DNA from: Streptomyces orinoci
GTDB lineage: Bacteria; Actinomycetota; Actinomycetes; Streptomycetales; Streptomycetaceae
Reading direction: 5' to 3'
Length of the DNA stretch: 64,000 nucleotides
Assembly (NCBI RefSeq): GCF_003121295.1
Contig: NZ_PHNC01000010.1
Span: 186,001-250,000 of the forward strand
The translations under genes were made by a program, and so were the position numbers. A model generated the notes under the pieces. It searched no databases. It saw nothing but the letters and a program-made list of their open reading frames with translations, and had not been told where the DNA came from. Positions 27,384 to 38,909 of the stretch are shown piece after piece (position 1 is the first letter of the stretch; the number at the start of each line of letters is the position of its first letter).

Positions 27384-27761
27384 ACTCTTGCTCCTTTTAT
27401 AAACCCACGGACCTGGGCCGGCATCCGCTTGTTTAAAAAGATACATCTAACTGGACTATCGCATGCCGGTGGACCGGGTGTCGAGTACGGCAACGACGCA
27501 CCGTGATACCCGTGGGGTTGTTGAGAATGCAGCGACAAAGAGATGCGTGACGAGTGGCCAGTTTCGATCGGTGAATTCCTGACGCGATTGTTGCTCGCGA
27601 GTCAAGCGGGCGGCATCCCCGGTCACCGATGGCCGGGGCCGGCCGGACCTCCCTCCCCCGGCCCCGGATGGCGCCGCCGAGCGGCCCGGACCGGCGGGAC
27701 GACGCGCCCGCCCACTTTGAGCCAAGCGCCTTGGGCCGCCCACGAGTTGGCCCGGGGATTG
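27384..27761. promoter_or_regulatory. Probable promoter region of the second half of the cluster
   Basis: This 378-base gap separates the PKS thioesterase end from the ligase-reductase gene. The part at 27390-27560 is clearly less GC-rich than the genes around it, with runs such as TTTTATAAA and TTTAAAAAG, as expected for a promoter and leader. I see no clear -10/-35 pair and no gene. It makes two transcripts likely (PKS, and ligase-reductase to MFS). Confidence 0.45.
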
Positions 27762-29948
27762 TCACCGGAGGCCCGGCCGCCCGAGCCAGTCACTGATCGC
27801 TCCGGCGGTGGCGGGTGCCTCCTGCTCCAGGACGCTCCAGTGGTCGCCGAGGACATCGGCGGTCGCACAGGGAGCGGGCCAGGAGGTCTGCCGCCAGCCC
27901 CCGCCCGGGGACGGGGGCCGGGTGGCGCGGACCAGCAGGGTGGGAACCGGCATGGGTTCCGGGGTCCAGCCGCGGGCCAGGCGGCTGTAGGCGCCCAGGG
28001 CCGCCAGCGAGGTGTCGTCCGCCAAGCCGTCGAAGTGCTCGCCCAGTTCAAGGGCCGGACGGGCGGGCATGGCCAGCAGCCACGGCCGGTCCTCGTCGCC
28101 CGGGGTGACATGGTAGGTGTCGATGAGGACGAGACCGGCCGGCGGAGTCCCGGTGCCCGCCAGCCGGGCCGCCAAGGAGTGGGCCGCACAGCCGCCCATC
28201 GAGTGGCCGACGACGATACAGGGGCGGTCCCCGAGGTGTTCCCGCACGGTGGCGGCATGGAGTCCGGTGAGGGTGTCCCAGGTGCGGGGGACGGCCGCTC
28301 CCCGGTCGAGCGCGGGATGCCGGAGCTCGAGAACCTCCCGTTCGCCGCGGAAGTGGGAGGCCAGGGTGGCGAAGCAGGGGCGGCCCAGGCCGGGGGTGAA
28401 GGCGGGCAGGCACACCAGCGCCGGAACGTCGTCGTCCCCGCCCTCGGCCAGCCGGAGGGGAGCGAGCGCATGGCGGGCGGCCTCGGTGGCGTCGAAGGCG
28501 GGCAGCGCCAGGGAGGCGGTGACGAGAAGATGCATGGCCGAGACGACATCGCCCGTCCCGCACACTCCCCGGTAGAGGGAGGCAAGCGTCCGGGGCGGTC
28601 GGGGCCCGGCCTTCTCCGGCCCCGCCTCCCCCGGCAACACCTGGTACAGATGGTCGGCGAGGTCCCGGGGACTGGGCAGGTCGAAGACGGCGGCCGCGCC
28701 CAGGGACAGGCCGGTACGGGCACTGAGCCGGTTGCGCAGCAGGACGCCCGTCAGGGAGTCCAGGCCCAGCTCGGCGAAGGGGCGGTCGGGCGGCACGGCT
28801 GAGGCGTCGGGATGGGCGAGGACCTCGGCGGTCTCCTCGCGGACCAGTTCCAGCAGCGCGGCGCGCCGCTCGGGGCCCGGCAGCGCGTCGAGCCCCTGCC
28901 GCCGGGCCGCGGGCATCGCGCTCCCGGAGTGCGCGGCCGGGCGAGCCGGCGGGAGCAGGGTGTGCAGCAGCGGTGGGATGCCGCCGGGCGGGGCGGTGGG
29001 CCGCGGCGGGGCGAGCAGCAGTGGGGCGAGCACCGGGGCGTCTATGCCCAGGGCGGTGTCGAACAGGGCCAGCGCATGGTCGGGGGCCATCGCTCGCAGG
29101 ACATCGTCTGCCGCCCGGCCGGGCCGGTCGGTGCGGGCGGCCGCCATCCCGTCCGGCCCGCCCCAGGGTCCCCAGGCCAGGGAGAGCGCGGGCAGGCCCA
29201 GGGCGTTGCGGTGGTGGGCGAGGGCGTCCAGGAAGGCATTGGCGGCGGCGTAGTTGGCCTGGCCCGGATTGCCCAGCAGTCCGGCCGCCGAGGAGAACAG
29301 GACGAAGTGCGACAGGGGCAGGCCCTCGGTGGCCCGGTGCAGGTTCCAGGCCGCGTCCGCCTTGGGCCGCAGTACGGCGTCCAGGCGTTCGGGGGTGAGG
29401 GCCTCCAGGACGCCGTCGTCGAGGACTCCGGCCGCGTGCACCACGGCGGTGAGGGTGGACGCGTACCGGGCGACCACCTCCATCAGCCGGTCCCGGTCGG
29501 CGGCGTCGCAGGCCAGCACGTCCGTACGGGCCCCGGAGCGCTCCAGCGCGGCCCGCAGCCGCGCGGCCCCGGCCGCCCGGGGGCCGCGCCGGCCGAGCAG
29601 GACCAGGTGCCGCACCCGGTGCCGGGTGACCAGGTGCCGGGCAAGGAGCGCGCCAAGGCCCCCGGTGCCGCCGGTGATCAGCACGGTGCCGCCGTCCAGG
29701 GCACCGGCGTCGTCACGGTTCCCCGTCACGGTCATGAGCCGGGGAACGCGTATGGCGCCTTGGCGCAGCGAGAGTTGGGGCTCACCGGTGGCCAGGGCCG
29801 CGGGCAGGAGCAACGGGGAGGAGGGGTGGTCGTCCAGGTCGGCAACGGTGAGCCGTCCGGGATACTCCGACTGCGCGGACCGCACCAGGCCCCACACGGC
29901 GGCCGCCGGCAGGTCCGGAACCTCGCGGAAGGCGCCGCGGGTGACCAC
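27762..29948 (-). CDS. Type I PKS, C-terminal part: KR-ACP-TE
   Basis: This 728-residue frame begins at GTG (29948) in the middle of the KR structural half ([11 protein letters not shown]). The KR has G-G-T-G-G-L-G for NADPH, V-L-D-D at the B-type position and the catalytic Ser/Tyr in F-S-S-A-A-G and Q-A-N-Y-A-A-A-N, so it should be active and B-type. The ACP has G-L-D-S-L-T. The type I thioesterase has nucleophile G-H-S-M-G-G and His in G-D-H-W-S-V-L. It is in the same reading frame as the upstream PKS frame and separated from it only by one TGA and two codons. It is either the tail of one gene with a nonsense codon or a restarted, split subunit. Confidence 0.88.
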   Translation of the reverse strand: MVTRGAFREVPDLPAAAVWGLVRSAQSEYPGRLTVADLDDHPSSPLLLPAALATGEPQLSLRQGAIRVPRLMTVTGNRDDAGALDGGTVLITGGTGGLGALLARHLVTRHRVRHLVLLGRRGPRAAGAARLRAALERSGARTDVLACDAADRDRLMEVVARYASTLTAVVHAAGVLDDGVLEALTPERLDAVLRPKADAAWNLHRATEGLPLSHFVLFSSAAGLLGNPGQANYAAANAFLDALAHHRNALGLPALSLAWGPWGGPDGMAAARTDRPGRAADDVLRAMAPDHALALFDTALGIDAPVLAPLLLAPPRPTAPPGGIPPLLHTLLPPARPAAHSGSAMPAARRQGLDALPGPERRAALLELVREETAEVLAHPDASAVPPDRPFAELGLDSLTGVLLRNRLSARTGLSLGAAAVFDLPSPRDLADHLYQVLPGEAGPEKAGPRPPRTLASLYRGVCGTGDVVSAMHLLVTASLALPAFDATEAARHALAPLRLAEGGDDDVPALVCLPAFTPGLGRPCFATLASHFRGEREVLELRHPALDRGAAVPRTWDTLTGLHAATVREHLGDRPCIVVGHSMGGCAAHSLAARLAGTGTPPAGLVLIDTYHVTPGDEDRPWLLAMPARPALELGEHFDGLADDTSLAALGAYSRLARGWTPEPMPVPTLLVRATRPPSPGGGWRQTSWPAPCATADVLGDHWSVLEQEAPATAGAISDWLGRPGLR

Positions 29949-29954
29949 GACCAG

Positions 29955-32900
29955 TCACCCGCCGTGGTCCGCCGGACGCGACAGATACTCCCGCAGCACC
30001 CGCAGGGCGCGTGCGGTGAGGGCGTGCGTGGCTTCGGCGGGGCTCTCCGTCGCGGCCGCCGCCGGCGTGGCCAGCGAGACAACGGCCGGCCCGGGGCCCG
30101 TACCGGCCCCGGCGAGCGCTGCCCGGAGTCCCAGGTCGTCGGGCCGCGTCACGGTGCACGCCGTTCCTCCGCCAGGGGCGGGAACGCCGACCCAGTGCGG
30201 GCGGTACAGGGCCCCGGCCCCGTCCGCAGCGCGGGACGCCGGCAGCGGACGCATGGTCAAGGACCCCACCCGGGCCACCGGAGCGCCCGCGGGATCGGTG
30301 AGCTGAACACTGCACTCGTCCCCACCGACGCCGCGCACCCGGACGCGCAGTGCCGTGGCGCCCACGGCATGAACGACCGTATCCCGCAAGGCGAAAGGGA
30401 CCCGGACGGGGCCGCCGGACCTCTCGGCGAGCAGGGGCGCGTGCAACGCCGCGTCCAGCAGGGCGGGATGGATGACGCAGCGTCGCGCTTGGGAGTGCAG
30501 CTCGGCAGGCAGCCGCACCTCGGCGAACAGCTCACCCGAACCCGGGTGCCGCCAGAGGGCCTTGACGCCCCGGAAGGCCGTCCCATAGGCGGGTCCCGCC
30601 GCGGCCAACCGCTCATAGGCACCGGTGAGGTCCAGCGGAACGGCTCCCTCCGGCGGCCATGTCCCGTCGTCGCCCTCGCGCTCCGGGGCTCGCGGTACGG
30701 GACCGAGCCGTCCCGTCGCATGGTGAGTCCAGTCGCCGAGCGGGCCCGCCGTCCGGGGGCGGGAGTGGATATCCACCGTGCGGCGTCCGTCGGCGTCCGC
30801 TTCACCGAGCGCCACCTGCAGCTGTATCCGCCCCTCCCCCTCGGGGAGGGCCAGCGGGGACAGCAGTACCAGCTCCTCCAGTCCGTCGAGTCCGCATATC
30901 CCGCCCGCGTGGAGCGCCGTTTCGGCGAACACCGCCGCGGGGACGAGCGCGCCCCCGGCGACAACATGGTCGCGCAGCCAGGGCTGGTCCCTGCCGGACA
31001 ACTCGCCCGTACACAGCAGACGTTGGGTGCCGGGCAGGGTGACGGCCCCGGTCAGCAGTGGATGAGCACGGTCATCGGCCGGCGGCACGGACGGCGCGGC
31101 GCCGCCGGGCAGCCAGTGGCGTCGGCGCTGGAACGGGTAGGTCGGCAGGTCCACCCGCCGGGCGCCGCTGCCCTCGTACACCCGGTGCCAGTCCACCGGA
31201 ATGCCCTCCACATGCAGCCTGGCCACGGCGGACAGCAGCGCGGCGGGTTCCGGGGCACCGCTCCGCGCGGTGGCGAGGAACACGGGTGCCCGGCCGTCCT
31301 CCTGGGCGGACCCGGCGGTGGCCGCCGCGGTGAGCTGCGCCCCGGGGCCCAACTCCACGCAGACGGTGACGTGTTCGTCGTGCGTCAGCCGGTGCACCAC
31401 ATCGGCGAAGCGCACGGTCTCCCGGGCATGCCGTACCCAGTACGCGGCCGAGCGCAGCTCGTCCCCGGCGGCCGGGCGACCGGTCATGGCGGATATCACC
31501 GGGATGCGCGGCTGGTGATAAGCCAGGCCGGCGGCGACGCGTTCGAAGGCGGCCAGGGCCGGTTCCATCAGCGGGGAGTGGAAGGCGTGGGCGACCCGCA
31601 GCCGGGTGGCGCGCCGGCCACGGGCGGTGAAGCGTTCCGCGACGGCGAGTACGGCCGCCTCCTCCCCGGAGACAACCACCGAGCGCGGGGCGTTCACCGC
31701 GGCCACGGCCGCCCGGTCCGCGAGGCCGCCCAGCGCCGCGAGGGCCTCCTCCTCGGAGGCTTCCAGGGCCACCATGGCCCCGCCGCCGGGGAGTTGCTGC
31801 ATCAGGCGCCCGCGTGCGGCGACCAGGGCGATGGCATCCGGCTCCGTGAGGATGCCCGCGACATGGGCCGCGACGATCTCGCCCAGCGAGTGCCCGGCCA
31901 GGACGCCGGGAGGGATCCCCCAGGATTCCAGCAGCCGGAACAGGGCCACCTCATAGGCGAACAGACCCGCCTGGGCGATGTCCGTCCGGTCGTGGAGGGC
32001 TGCGGCCTCCGCGGTGCCCTCGGGTGCCCACAGCACCTCCTTCAGCGGACGGGAGCCATTGCCGAAGGCCGCGTCGAAACGGGCGCACAGGGCGTCGAAG
32101 GACGCCGCGAAAACCGGGAACATACCGTGCAACGCACGTCCCATACCGGGGTGTTGCGCCCCCTGGCCGGTGAAGAGCGCGGCAATTCGGGCCGTGGGCC
32201 CGGTGGTGGTACGGACCACCGCGCCCGCCCGGGGCACCGGGCCGTCCGCCGCCAGGCTGTCCAGAGCGCCCAGCAGAGCGGCACGATCGCCGGCCTCCAC
32301 AGCGGCACGGCAGGAGAGCGCGGCGCGGGTGGTGGCCAGCGAGAAGGCGACATCGAGCGGGGACAATCCCGGCTCCCCGCGCAGCAGTCCGGCGATGCGC
32401 CGGCTCTGGTCGCGGAGCGCGTCCGGGTCCGCGCCGGACAGCAGCAGCGGCGGCGCGAGGGCCACGGCGCCGGCGCCCCGCCCGGCGGCAACTCCCGCCG
32501 GGACGGCTTCTTCCAGGATGACATGGGCATTGGTCCCACCGATCCCGAACGCCGACACCCCGGCACGGCGGGGCTGTCCGCCGGCCGCCGCCCACGCCCG
32601 GTCCTCCGTCAACGGCCGTACGCCGCCCGCCGCCCAGTCCACCTGAGGGGTCGGCCGGGCACAGTGCAGGATGCGCGGCAGCCGCCCATGGCGCATGGCC
32701 ATGACGGTCTTGATGACGCCGCCGACCCCGGCCGCGGCCTGGGTGTGCCCGGTGACGGACTTCAGCGCGCCCAGCCACAGCGGACGGTCCGCCGGGCGGT
32801 CCTGCCCATAGGCGGCCTGGAGCGCCCGGGCCTCGACGGGGTCGCCGAGTGCGGTGCCGGTGCCATGCGTCTCCACCATGTCGATGTCCGCGGGGGACAG

Positions 32901-35678
32901 CCCGGCGTCGGCCAACGCCCGCCGGATGACGTCCTGTTGGGCCGGGCCGCTGGGGGCGGTGAGCCCATTGGAGGCGCCGTCGGAGGCGACGGCCGAGCCG
33001 CGCAGCACGGCCAGCACGGGGTGGCCGTTGCGCCGGGCGTCGGACAGCCGCTCCAGCAGCACCAGGCCCGCGCCCTCGCCCCAGCCGGTGCCGTCCGCCG
33101 TGGCGGAGAAGGGCTTGCAGCGGCCGTCCGGCGCCAGCGCGCGCAGCCTGCTGAAGGCGACGAACGACGCCGGTGTGGCCATCACGGTGACTCCCCCGGC
33201 CACGGCCAGCGCGCACTCGCCGGAGCGCAGCGCCCGCGCCGCCCAGTGCAGGGCCACCAGCGAGGACGAACAGGCGGTGTCCACGGTCACGGCGGGCCCG
33301 CGGAGCCCCAGGTGATGGGCGATACGGCCGGAGGCCACGCTGCCGGCCGACCCCAGCGCGAGGTGTGCCTCCAGCTCGTGGGGCCCTTGGTGCAGCAGGC
33401 GTCCGGCGTAGTCGTCGTGCATGACGCCGACGAACACTCCGGTGTCGCTGTCCCGCAGGGTGAGCGGATCGATGCCGGCCCGCTCCCACAGCTCCCAGGA
33501 GATCTCCAGCAGCAGCCGCTGCTGTGGGTCGGTGGCCATGGCTTCGCGTGGCGACATGCCGAAGAAGGACGCGTCGAAGTCCGCGGCCCCGCGCAGGAAT
33601 CCGCCCCGGCGGGTGACGGAGGTGCCAAGGCGGTCCGGGTCGGGGTCATGGATCCCCGCCGGGTCCCAGCCGCGGTCGGCGGGGAAGCCGGACGTCGCAT
33701 CGGTTCCGTCCGCGACCAGCTGCCACAGCTCCTCGGGAGAGGTGACATCGCCGTCGGCTCCCGGATAGCGGCAGGCCATGGCGACCACGGCCAGCGGCTC
33801 TCCGGCCGCGCCGGCAGGGGACGTTCCGGCTGCCGGTGCGGTCTCCGGGCCGCCGAAGAGGGTGGCGTACAGGCTCCGCGCCACGGCGGCGGGGGTCGGC
33901 CGGTCGTACACCAGCGTTGTGGGCAGGGCCAGTCCGGTGGCCGCCGCGAGCCGGTCGCGCAGCCGTACGCCCGCCAGGGAGGTGAACCCCAGCCCGGCGA
34001 AGGGCGCTTGCGGGTCCACGTCCTCTCCCGGCATGGCACCGGCTTCGGCCACCGCTTCGAGCACCAGGCGCAGCACCGCTTCCTGGCGTGCGGACGCGGG
34101 CAAGGGCCGCAGCCGTTCGAGGAGCGCCGAGGTGGCCGTGGCGCGTAATGCCGCGGCCCGCTCGGCCGACTGCCCGGCCAGCGCCCGCCGTTGGACCTTG
34201 CCGGAGCGCGTCCGGGGCAGCTCGGTCGTCTCATGGAACTCATGGGGCACCTTGACCGCCGACAGCCGTGCCCGGCACACGGCCCGAAGGGCATCGGTGT
34301 CCAGACCCGGGGCGCGGGGCACGACAAACGCCACGGGCACCTCGCCCAGCACATCGTGCGGCCGCCCGACAACCGCCGCGTCCCCCACCCCGGCGCAGTC
34401 CAGCAACACCCGCTCGACCTCTGAGGGGTTGACGTTCTCACCGCCGCTGATGATCAGGTCCTCGACCCTGCCGGTGACCCGCAGACCGCCGTCAGGGGTG
34501 CGCCGGCCGAGGTCTCCGGTGCGGTACCAACCGCCCTGCAGAGCCCGGGCCGTCTCCTCGGGGCGCTGGTGATAACCCGTCATCAACTGGGGGCCACGTA
34601 CACGGATCTCACCCTCTCCCCCGTCGGCGACGTCCTCGCCGGTCGCCGGATCGGCCACCCGTACCTCGACGCCGGGCACCGGCACCGGCAGCCCTTCCGG
34701 CCCCGCGCCGACGAAGGGGGTGACCGCGATCTTCCCGCAGGTCTCGGTGGAGCCATAACCGTCGAGCAGCGGAACGCCCAGCCGCCGCTGGACCTCCGAG
34801 CGCAGCTCCGGCGGGCAGGGCGCGCCCGCGCTCACACAGCGGCGCAGCCCCGGCAGCGGCCGCCGGGAGCTGTGGGACAGCTCGTCGAGCAGCAGCCGGT
34901 AAGTGGCGGGCACACCGGCGAGGAGGGTGAACGGGCGGTCGGCCGGCGCGTCCGCCGGACGGGCACCGCGGTCGAGAAGGTAGGCGCCGGCCCCCACCGT
35001 GACCACCCCCAGCAGGCACAGGGAGTGGGCATAGGCGTGAGCCATCGGCAACGGCCAGAGCAGCCGGTCCTGCGGTCCCAGCCCCCACAGCGGAACGTAG
35101 GCCGCCGCCACCGACCACAGTGCGGCGCGCTGGGTGGACACCACGCCCTTGCCCGGCCCGGTGGTACCCGAGGTGTAGAGGATCCAGGCCGGTTCATCGA
35201 GTCCGAGGTCATCGCGCGGCGGGAGTCCGGGGTCGCTGCCGGCCAGCTCCTCGAAGGCGGCCGTGCCCACCGCCAGCGTCCGCACCCCCGGCGCGGCGTG
35301 TCCGAACGCCGGCAGCAGAGCGGCCTCCGTGACGACCAGCACCGGGGCGCAATCACCGGCCAGATGGGCCAGTTCGGCCTCCGTCGAGCCGGGGTCGAGC
35401 AGCACCCCCACGGCCCCCGCCCGCAGTACGGCCAGCCAGCTCTCCGCCAACTCCACCCGGTTGCCCATGCAGAGCGCCACCCGGTCACCGTGCCCTACGC
35501 CCATCCGCCGCAGGTGACCTGCCAGCCGGGCGGTCCGCCGTTCCAGTTCCCCATAGGTCACGCTCCGGCGCGCGTCCTCGTAGGCGATACGGCCCGGCCC
35601 CCGTGCGGCATGCTCCTTCAACGCACCGGGCACCGGCCGGACCAACTCGCCGCGCACCCGCTCCATACCCTCGCCCAT
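29955..35678 (-). CDS. Type I PKS, N-terminal part: AL-ACP-KS-AT-DH-(KR start)
   Basis: This frame has 1907 residues. Residues 20-500 form an acyl-ligase loading domain (Y-T-S-G-T-T-G, D-G-Y-G-S-T-E, R-T-R-S-G-K-V). Residues 535-610 form an ACP with F-T-S-L, where Thr replaces the usual Asp before the phosphopantetheine Ser567. The KS starts near 627 (Cys in D-T-A-C-S-S-S near 803, E-T-H-G-T-G-T, T-G-H-T-Q). The AT has G-H-S-L-G-E and H-A-F-H, indicating malonyl-CoA. The DH has H-x(3)-G-x(4)-P and the Asp in L-L-D-A-A-L-H. The frame ends at TGA just inside the KR structural region. GGGGAGGC lies before ATG 35678. It should load a free acid, extend it once and, with the next frame, give a 2-enoyl product. 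Confidence 0.9.
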   Translation of the reverse strand: MGEGMERVRGELVRPVPGALKEHAARGPGRIAYEDARRSVTYGELERRTARLAGHLRRMGVGHGDRVALCMGNRVELAESWLAVLRAGAVGVLLDPGSTEAELAHLAGDCAPVLVVTEAALLPAFGHAAPGVRTLAVGTAAFEELAGSDPGLPPRDDLGLDEPAWILYTSGTTGPGKGVVSTQRAALWSVAAAYVPLWGLGPQDRLLWPLPMAHAYAHSLCLLGVVTVGAGAYLLDRGARPADAPADRPFTLLAGVPATYRLLLDELSHSSRRPLPGLRRCVSAGAPCPPELRSEVQRRLGVPLLDGYGSTETCGKIAVTPFVGAGPEGLPVPVPGVEVRVADPATGEDVADGGEGEIRVRGPQLMTGYHQRPEETARALQGGWYRTGDLGRRTPDGGLRVTGRVEDLIISGGENVNPSEVERVLLDCAGVGDAAVVGRPHDVLGEVPVAFVVPRAPGLDTDALRAVCRARLSAVKVPHEFHETTELPRTRSGKVQRRALAGQSAERAAALRATATSALLERLRPLPASARQEAVLRLVLEAVAEAGAMPGEDVDPQAPFAGLGFTSLAGVRLRDRLAAATGLALPTTLVYDRPTPAAVARSLYATLFGGPETAPAAGTSPAGAAGEPLAVVAMACRYPGADGDVTSPEELWQLVADGTDATSGFPADRGWDPAGIHDPDPDRLGTSVTRRGGFLRGAADFDASFFGMSPREAMATDPQQRLLLEISWELWERAGIDPLTLRDSDTGVFVGVMHDDYAGRLLHQGPHELEAHLALGSAGSVASGRIAHHLGLRGPAVTVDTACSSSLVALHWAARALRSGECALAVAGGVTVMATPASFVAFSRLRALAPDGRCKPFSATADGTGWGEGAGLVLLERLSDARRNGHPVLAVLRGSAVASDGASNGLTAPSGPAQQDVIRRALADAGLSPADIDMVETHGTGTALGDPVEARALQAAYGQDRPADRPLWLGALKSVTGHTQAAAGVGGVIKTVMAMRHGRLPRILHCARPTPQVDWAAGGVRPLTEDRAWAAAGGQPRRAGVSAFGIGGTNAHVILEEAVPAGVAAGRGAGAVALAPPLLLSGADPDALRDQSRRIAGLLRGEPGLSPLDVAFSLATTRAALSCRAAVEAGDRAALLGALDSLAADGPVPRAGAVVRTTTGPTARIAALFTGQGAQHPGMGRALHGMFPVFAASFDALCARFDAAFGNGSRPLKEVLWAPEGTAEAAALHDRTDIAQAGLFAYEVALFRLLESWGIPPGVLAGHSLGEIVAAHVAGILTEPDAIALVAARGRLMQQLPGGGAMVALEASEEEALAALGGLADRAAVAAVNAPRSVVVSGEEAAVLAVAERFTARGRRATRLRVAHAFHSPLMEPALAAFERVAAGLAYHQPRIPVISAMTGRPAAGDELRSAAYWVRHARETVRFADVVHRLTHDEHVTVCVELGPGAQLTAAATAGSAQEDGRAPVFLATARSGAPEPAALLSAVARLHVEGIPVDWHRVYEGSGARRVDLPTYPFQRRRHWLPGGAAPSVPPADDRAHPLLTGAVTLPGTQRLLCTGELSGRDQPWLRDHVVAGGALVPAAVFAETALHAGGICGLDGLEELVLLSPLALPEGEGRIQLQVALGEADADGRRTVDIHSRPRTAGPLGDWTHHATGRLGPVPRAPEREGDDGTWPPEGAVPLDLTGAYERLAAAGPAYGTAFRGVKALWRHPGSGELFAEVRLPAELHSQARRCVIHPALLDAALHAPLLAERSGGPVRVPFALRDTVVHAVGATALRVRVRGVGGDECSVQLTDPAGAPVARVGSLTMRPLPASRAADGAGALYRPHWVGVPAPGGGTACTVTRPDDLGLRAALAGAGTGPGPAVVSLATPAAAATESPAEATHALTARALRVLREYLSRPADHGG

Positions 35679-36465
35679 AAGGCCGCCTCCCCCCGGACCC
35701 GCACCGCGGCCGCCCCGCCCTGGCCAACATACTCGGCCGCACATATGCGCTACCGACCGCGCGGACAGGGACCAGGCCACATCGCGACCTGCTCCACGAG
35801 GGTGTGAGGCCAGTCCAGTGCGCAAGCGTACGTGCCCAACGAGTCGCTTGGGCCGCCGGGTTGACACCCAAGACATCCGCGGAAATCCCGCGCATCGGCA
35901 TCAGGGCCTCGCTCGCCACGGGCTGCCCCTCCCGCTCCCCGGACGCCACACCGTCCGCCGTGGCTGCTTCCCGGGACCGGGCGCGGGCCCTGCGAAGGCT
36001 GATCGAAACCCCGGGCGCGGGACTCCCGGCCAATCCGCATCAGACGGCCCCTGGCCGCCTGGCCAACGAGCCCAGCTCGCCGCCGGCCACGGCCCGGTCA
36101 CTGCCCACCGCGTCCTCGCCGCACTCTCGAGCACCCCGGATACGGTCGTCCCGCACCACCGGCTCGACCACAAGCCTGCACGGCCCGCGATCAGAACGCC
36201 ACGTCCGGACCCATCGACGGGGCCGTCGCGTTCCCGTGTCACCGCAGCCGAGACCCCTTGAGTCCCGCTCAAGCGCAAGACCGCCCTATCCCTGACAACA
36301 GGGCAAATTGCCGGGACAGTTCGTTCAGTTAATGCGCATCGAGCCGCCGAGCGCCAACACCGGACGACGACTCAGCGGTTCACGGGTGAGCCGTCGTTCA
36401 GGAGCCCGACCATCAACGGCTAAACGCCGTCTGCGCACCCTTGGCCGGGCGGAATTCGGCTCCCA
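35679..36465. other. Intergenic region after the PKS start, contains an integrase remnant
   Basis: Besides the decayed integrase piece at 35925-36080, this stretch of 787 bases should hold the PKS promoter close to 35700-35760, where a short AT-richer patch with CATATG occurs. No intact gene is seen; long open frames here lack any family motif. Confidence 0.45.
35925..36080 (+). pseudogene. Decayed site-specific integrase, N-terminal fragment 1
   Basis: Two frames together encode pieces of the N-terminal region of an actinomycete tyrosine integrase: G-R-H-T-V-R-R-G-C-F-P in one frame (35938-35972), then A-L-R-R-L-I-E-T-P-G-A-G and L-P-A-N-P-H-Q-T in another (about 35988-36048). The same order, G-R-H-T-V-R-R-G-G-F-P then A-L-R-R-L-I-E-T-A-G-A-G, occurs at 47738-47840 in one frame. 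The frameshift and missing catalytic domain make it a relic. Confidence 0.65.
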
Positions 36466-37290
36466 TCAGGTCAAGTTCTTTCCGATCGCGGCGATGTAGC
36501 GCTTGATCGAGTGGTCCCGGGTCCCGGCAGTGGCAGACGCGAAGGTGTCCGCGGCCAGCCCCGTGGCCCGGTCCGTCAGACCACCCAGCAACCCCCTCGA
36601 CTCGTGCAGCTTCCCAGCGGAGTCGATGTACCGCAGCGCATCGACATGGGTGAACACCGGCTCGGGCGGGAGCTGCGGCACGATGTCGTCGTTGTTGACG
36701 AAGCGGTACATGCGGTTCTGGAAGCCCTTGTTGTACGCGTCCGCCAGGACGCGGTCGCAGGTGCGGGGCTGGCCGTAGGTGTAGACACCGTCCGCCTGGA
36801 GCCGCGGCTCCTCCAGATACATCCGTGCACCAGCGAGCATGGCCAGCGCGCCACCGAGGCTGTGGCCGGTGAACCACACCGACTGGTTGTTGGTGCGCAG
36901 TTCGGCCAGGGCGTCCTTCAGGCTCGGGAAGATCGACTGGAGGGCCTCGGCGAAGCCGTAGTGGACGTAGCCCGTCCGGGCCGGCCCCGGCCACGGTGGC
37001 GTAGTGGCGTCCGACAGCCAGTCACGGATCTGCGCCGGTTCGGTACCACGGAAGGCGGTAATGATCATGTGGTCGCTGGCAGCGGTGTACGCCTGAGTGT
37101 CCTCCAGCGGGAACGGCGGGGTGAACCGCGTCCGATGGTGGCGCACCTGGTCGAAACCCCAGTCACGGATCACGGATTCGATGGTGGCCTCGTCCTTGTA
37201 GGCCAGGTCGGATGCCTGGGCCAGCCAGTAGGCCAGGGGGAGGCTGTAACCGGCGGACGAGCGGTGGTCGATCGCGGACGGTGCGGACAT
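36466..37290 (-). CDS. Lipase (class 3) family protein
   Basis: This 274-residue alpha/beta hydrolase has the nucleophile elbow T-G-H-S-L-G-G-A-L-A (about residue 146), preceded by the oxyanion-region strand I-I-T-A-F-R-G-T-E. The acid is likely in N-N-D-D-I-V-P and the histidine in D-H-S-I-K-R-Y near the C-terminus, completing a Ser-Asp-His triad. No signal peptide is visible, so it is cytosolic or exported by another route. AAAGGAG lies before ATG 37290. It should hydrolyse acylglycerols or similar esters. It stands alone between an integrase relic and a long gene-poor stretch. Confidence 0.88.
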   Translation of the reverse strand: MSAPSAIDHRSSAGYSLPLAYWLAQASDLAYKDEATIESVIRDWGFDQVRHHRTRFTPPFPLEDTQAYTAASDHMIITAFRGTEPAQIRDWLSDATTPPWPGPARTGYVHYGFAEALQSIFPSLKDALAELRTNNQSVWFTGHSLGGALAMLAGARMYLEEPRLQADGVYTYGQPRTCDRVLADAYNKGFQNRMYRFVNNDDIVPQLPPEPVFTHVDALRYIDSAGKLHESRGLLGGLTDRATGLAADTFASATAGTRDHSIKRYIAAIGKNLT

Positions 37291-38258
37291 ACGGGCTCCT
37301 TTCGCTCTGCGTTCACGCCTCGCATGGGCGGATCACCCCGCTACGAGACCGGTCCCTTAGTAGCGTCCACGCCCGGTCGGCAGCGGTCACCGCGCCCAGA
37401 TTCCCTCGAGCGGGTGGACGGGGCGACTTCCGCAGAGCGCAGTGCGGTCGCTTGCCCCCACCCGTCCACAACCACCGCCCGAGCGACCTGCAGGCCTCGG
37501 ACGGCTGGACAGAACCCACCAATCCCCGTCCCTCGTGGCGCTATCAGCGTCACGCCCCGGCTGATGAACCGTAACTGGGGGCATATGGGGCGAGGGCCGG
37601 CCGTCGAGGAGACGCCACAGGGTGAGCCCGAGCGCGGCCCGGTTCAGGTCGGCGGGCTCGATGGAACGGGTGAGCAGCGTCGCCGCAACCATGTCGTCGT
37701 GGTGGACAACGGGGCGGGGCGACGGTGACGGCCTTGCCAACCCCGGCGCGGGGCGCCGGCAGATGCATATCTCCGCCTCTGACTCTCACCCCCCGGCCAA
37801 GAAGCAGAAGGACCGCCGGCTCCGGCTCAATATCAGAGATCATCGATTTAGCCAGAACTCGGCACAGACGGCAGTTCGATGGCGCTCTGCAGAGGCACCT
37901 CCAAGCTGGTCACCGCAGGTCACAGTGGGTGCCATATCAGGGCATCATTCAAATAGAACTCGAATAGGAATCATTTCCGGCCACCATGGTGACGCGAAGA
38001 GCAACGTCACAGCCGGGGGAAATGGCGAGAAACCGCAGGTCCCGAGCCGGATGGATCGATCACCGGAGGGGTAGTGATGCACACGGTGATCCTGGCGCAT
38101 ACAGCGGGTGACACGAACCCGGTAACACTCCCACCGCGCCGGGCGCACGAGTTCTTCACAATGCGAAGACCTCGGTCAGGCTGCTCATGGCGAGAGAGAT
38201 CCCCCCCTCTTCACAAGGGGTGTTTCCGTGCCTACCCGGAGGAAGCGGAGGGAAGTTC
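37291..38258. other. Gene-poor stretch, nothing recognised
   Basis: These 968 bases lie between the lipase and a small hydrophilic protein. From about 37800 the base composition is visibly less GC-rich than elsewhere. Open frames on either strand (for example minus 37387-37740) show no recognisable motif or ribosome site. It may hold remnants of acquired DNA and the promoter of the 38259 gene. Confidence 0.4.
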
Positions 38259-38714
38259 ATGTCTTTCAAGAACATCTTCGACAGCGGCGGAAGTGGAGCC
38301 AAGTCCGCCGAAGAATCCGCTCAAAAGGTCTCCGAAAAAATTCCTGGCGCCCGGCCCGAACGGGAAGGGGTCGATCCGGAACTCTACGACGGCATCCCCG
38401 AAGCTGTACGCGACCCGAAGATCATGCGCGAGACGTCACCCGAAGCGCTCAGCATCATGAACAGTTTCCTCGCCCCGCTGTTCAAGAGCACCCAGACAGT
38501 TTCCGACAAACAGCGGGAAACCAGCGAGAACCCTGAATCGACATCCGGTATGGCGTCTTCGACCAAGGATGAGGCATTCAAGAAGGTGAAGGTGGAGATC
38601 AGGGATGAAGACCAGCCCAAGGCCGGTGACAAGCGGCTGGACGAATTGAAAAAAGAAAACCGCGAAGCAGTCAGGAACGCCAAGAGGTCCGACGAGGGGC
38701 CGGCCAAGGGGTGA
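38259..38714 (+). CDS. Small hydrophilic protein of unknown function
   Basis: This 151-residue, highly charged protein is rich in Lys, Glu, Ser and Asp. It has no membrane segment and no cysteine. M-S-F-K-N-I-F-D-S-G-G opens the sequence; the middle has A-L-S-I-M-N-S-F-L-A-P-L-F-K-S, a short amphipathic stretch, and the C-terminus (about 105-151) looks helical or disordered. GGAGG and GGAGGGAAG precede ATG 38259, so it is well translated. It precedes the putative pore-forming protein by about 195 bases on the same strand and may be its partner, but no homology supports a function. Confidence 0.65.
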   Translation: MSFKNIFDSGGSGAKSAEESAQKVSEKIPGARPEREGVDPELYDGIPEAVRDPKIMRETSPEALSIMNSFLAPLFKSTQTVSDKQRETSENPESTSGMASSTKDEAFKKVKVEIRDEDQPKAGDKRLDELKKENREAVRNAKRSDEGPAKG

Positions 38715-38909
38715 GGGCCGATCAAGTGGCCGACTCAAGCGCCGGCGGGTCGTCCAGAAGTCCCGGTACCAGGCCTCGGCCCTTGCACGTCAGCACGCGG
38801 ACCCCTTCGGCAGTCTGACGGGTTTTCATCCAGTCACGCCGGGACGGAAGCAAGGCACAAACACCACTGATACATCGCTGAGTTCTACCGCGCGAGGAGG
38901 CCGAAGGGC

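Noticed and set aside
27384-27446. ATG start for the ligase-reductase fusion at 27446
   Set aside because: It has no ribosome site, whereas TTG 27383 has AAAAGGAG at proper spacing.
28812-34148. 1778-codon plus-strand open frame opposite the PKS
   Set aside because: It is a Gly/Arg/Gln-rich shadow of the minus-strand PKS with no domain motif; long antisense frames are expected at this GC content.
37387-37740. 117-codon minus-strand frame upstream of the lipase
   Set aside because: A helical-looking piece is present, but no family match and no ribosome site; not supported as a gene.
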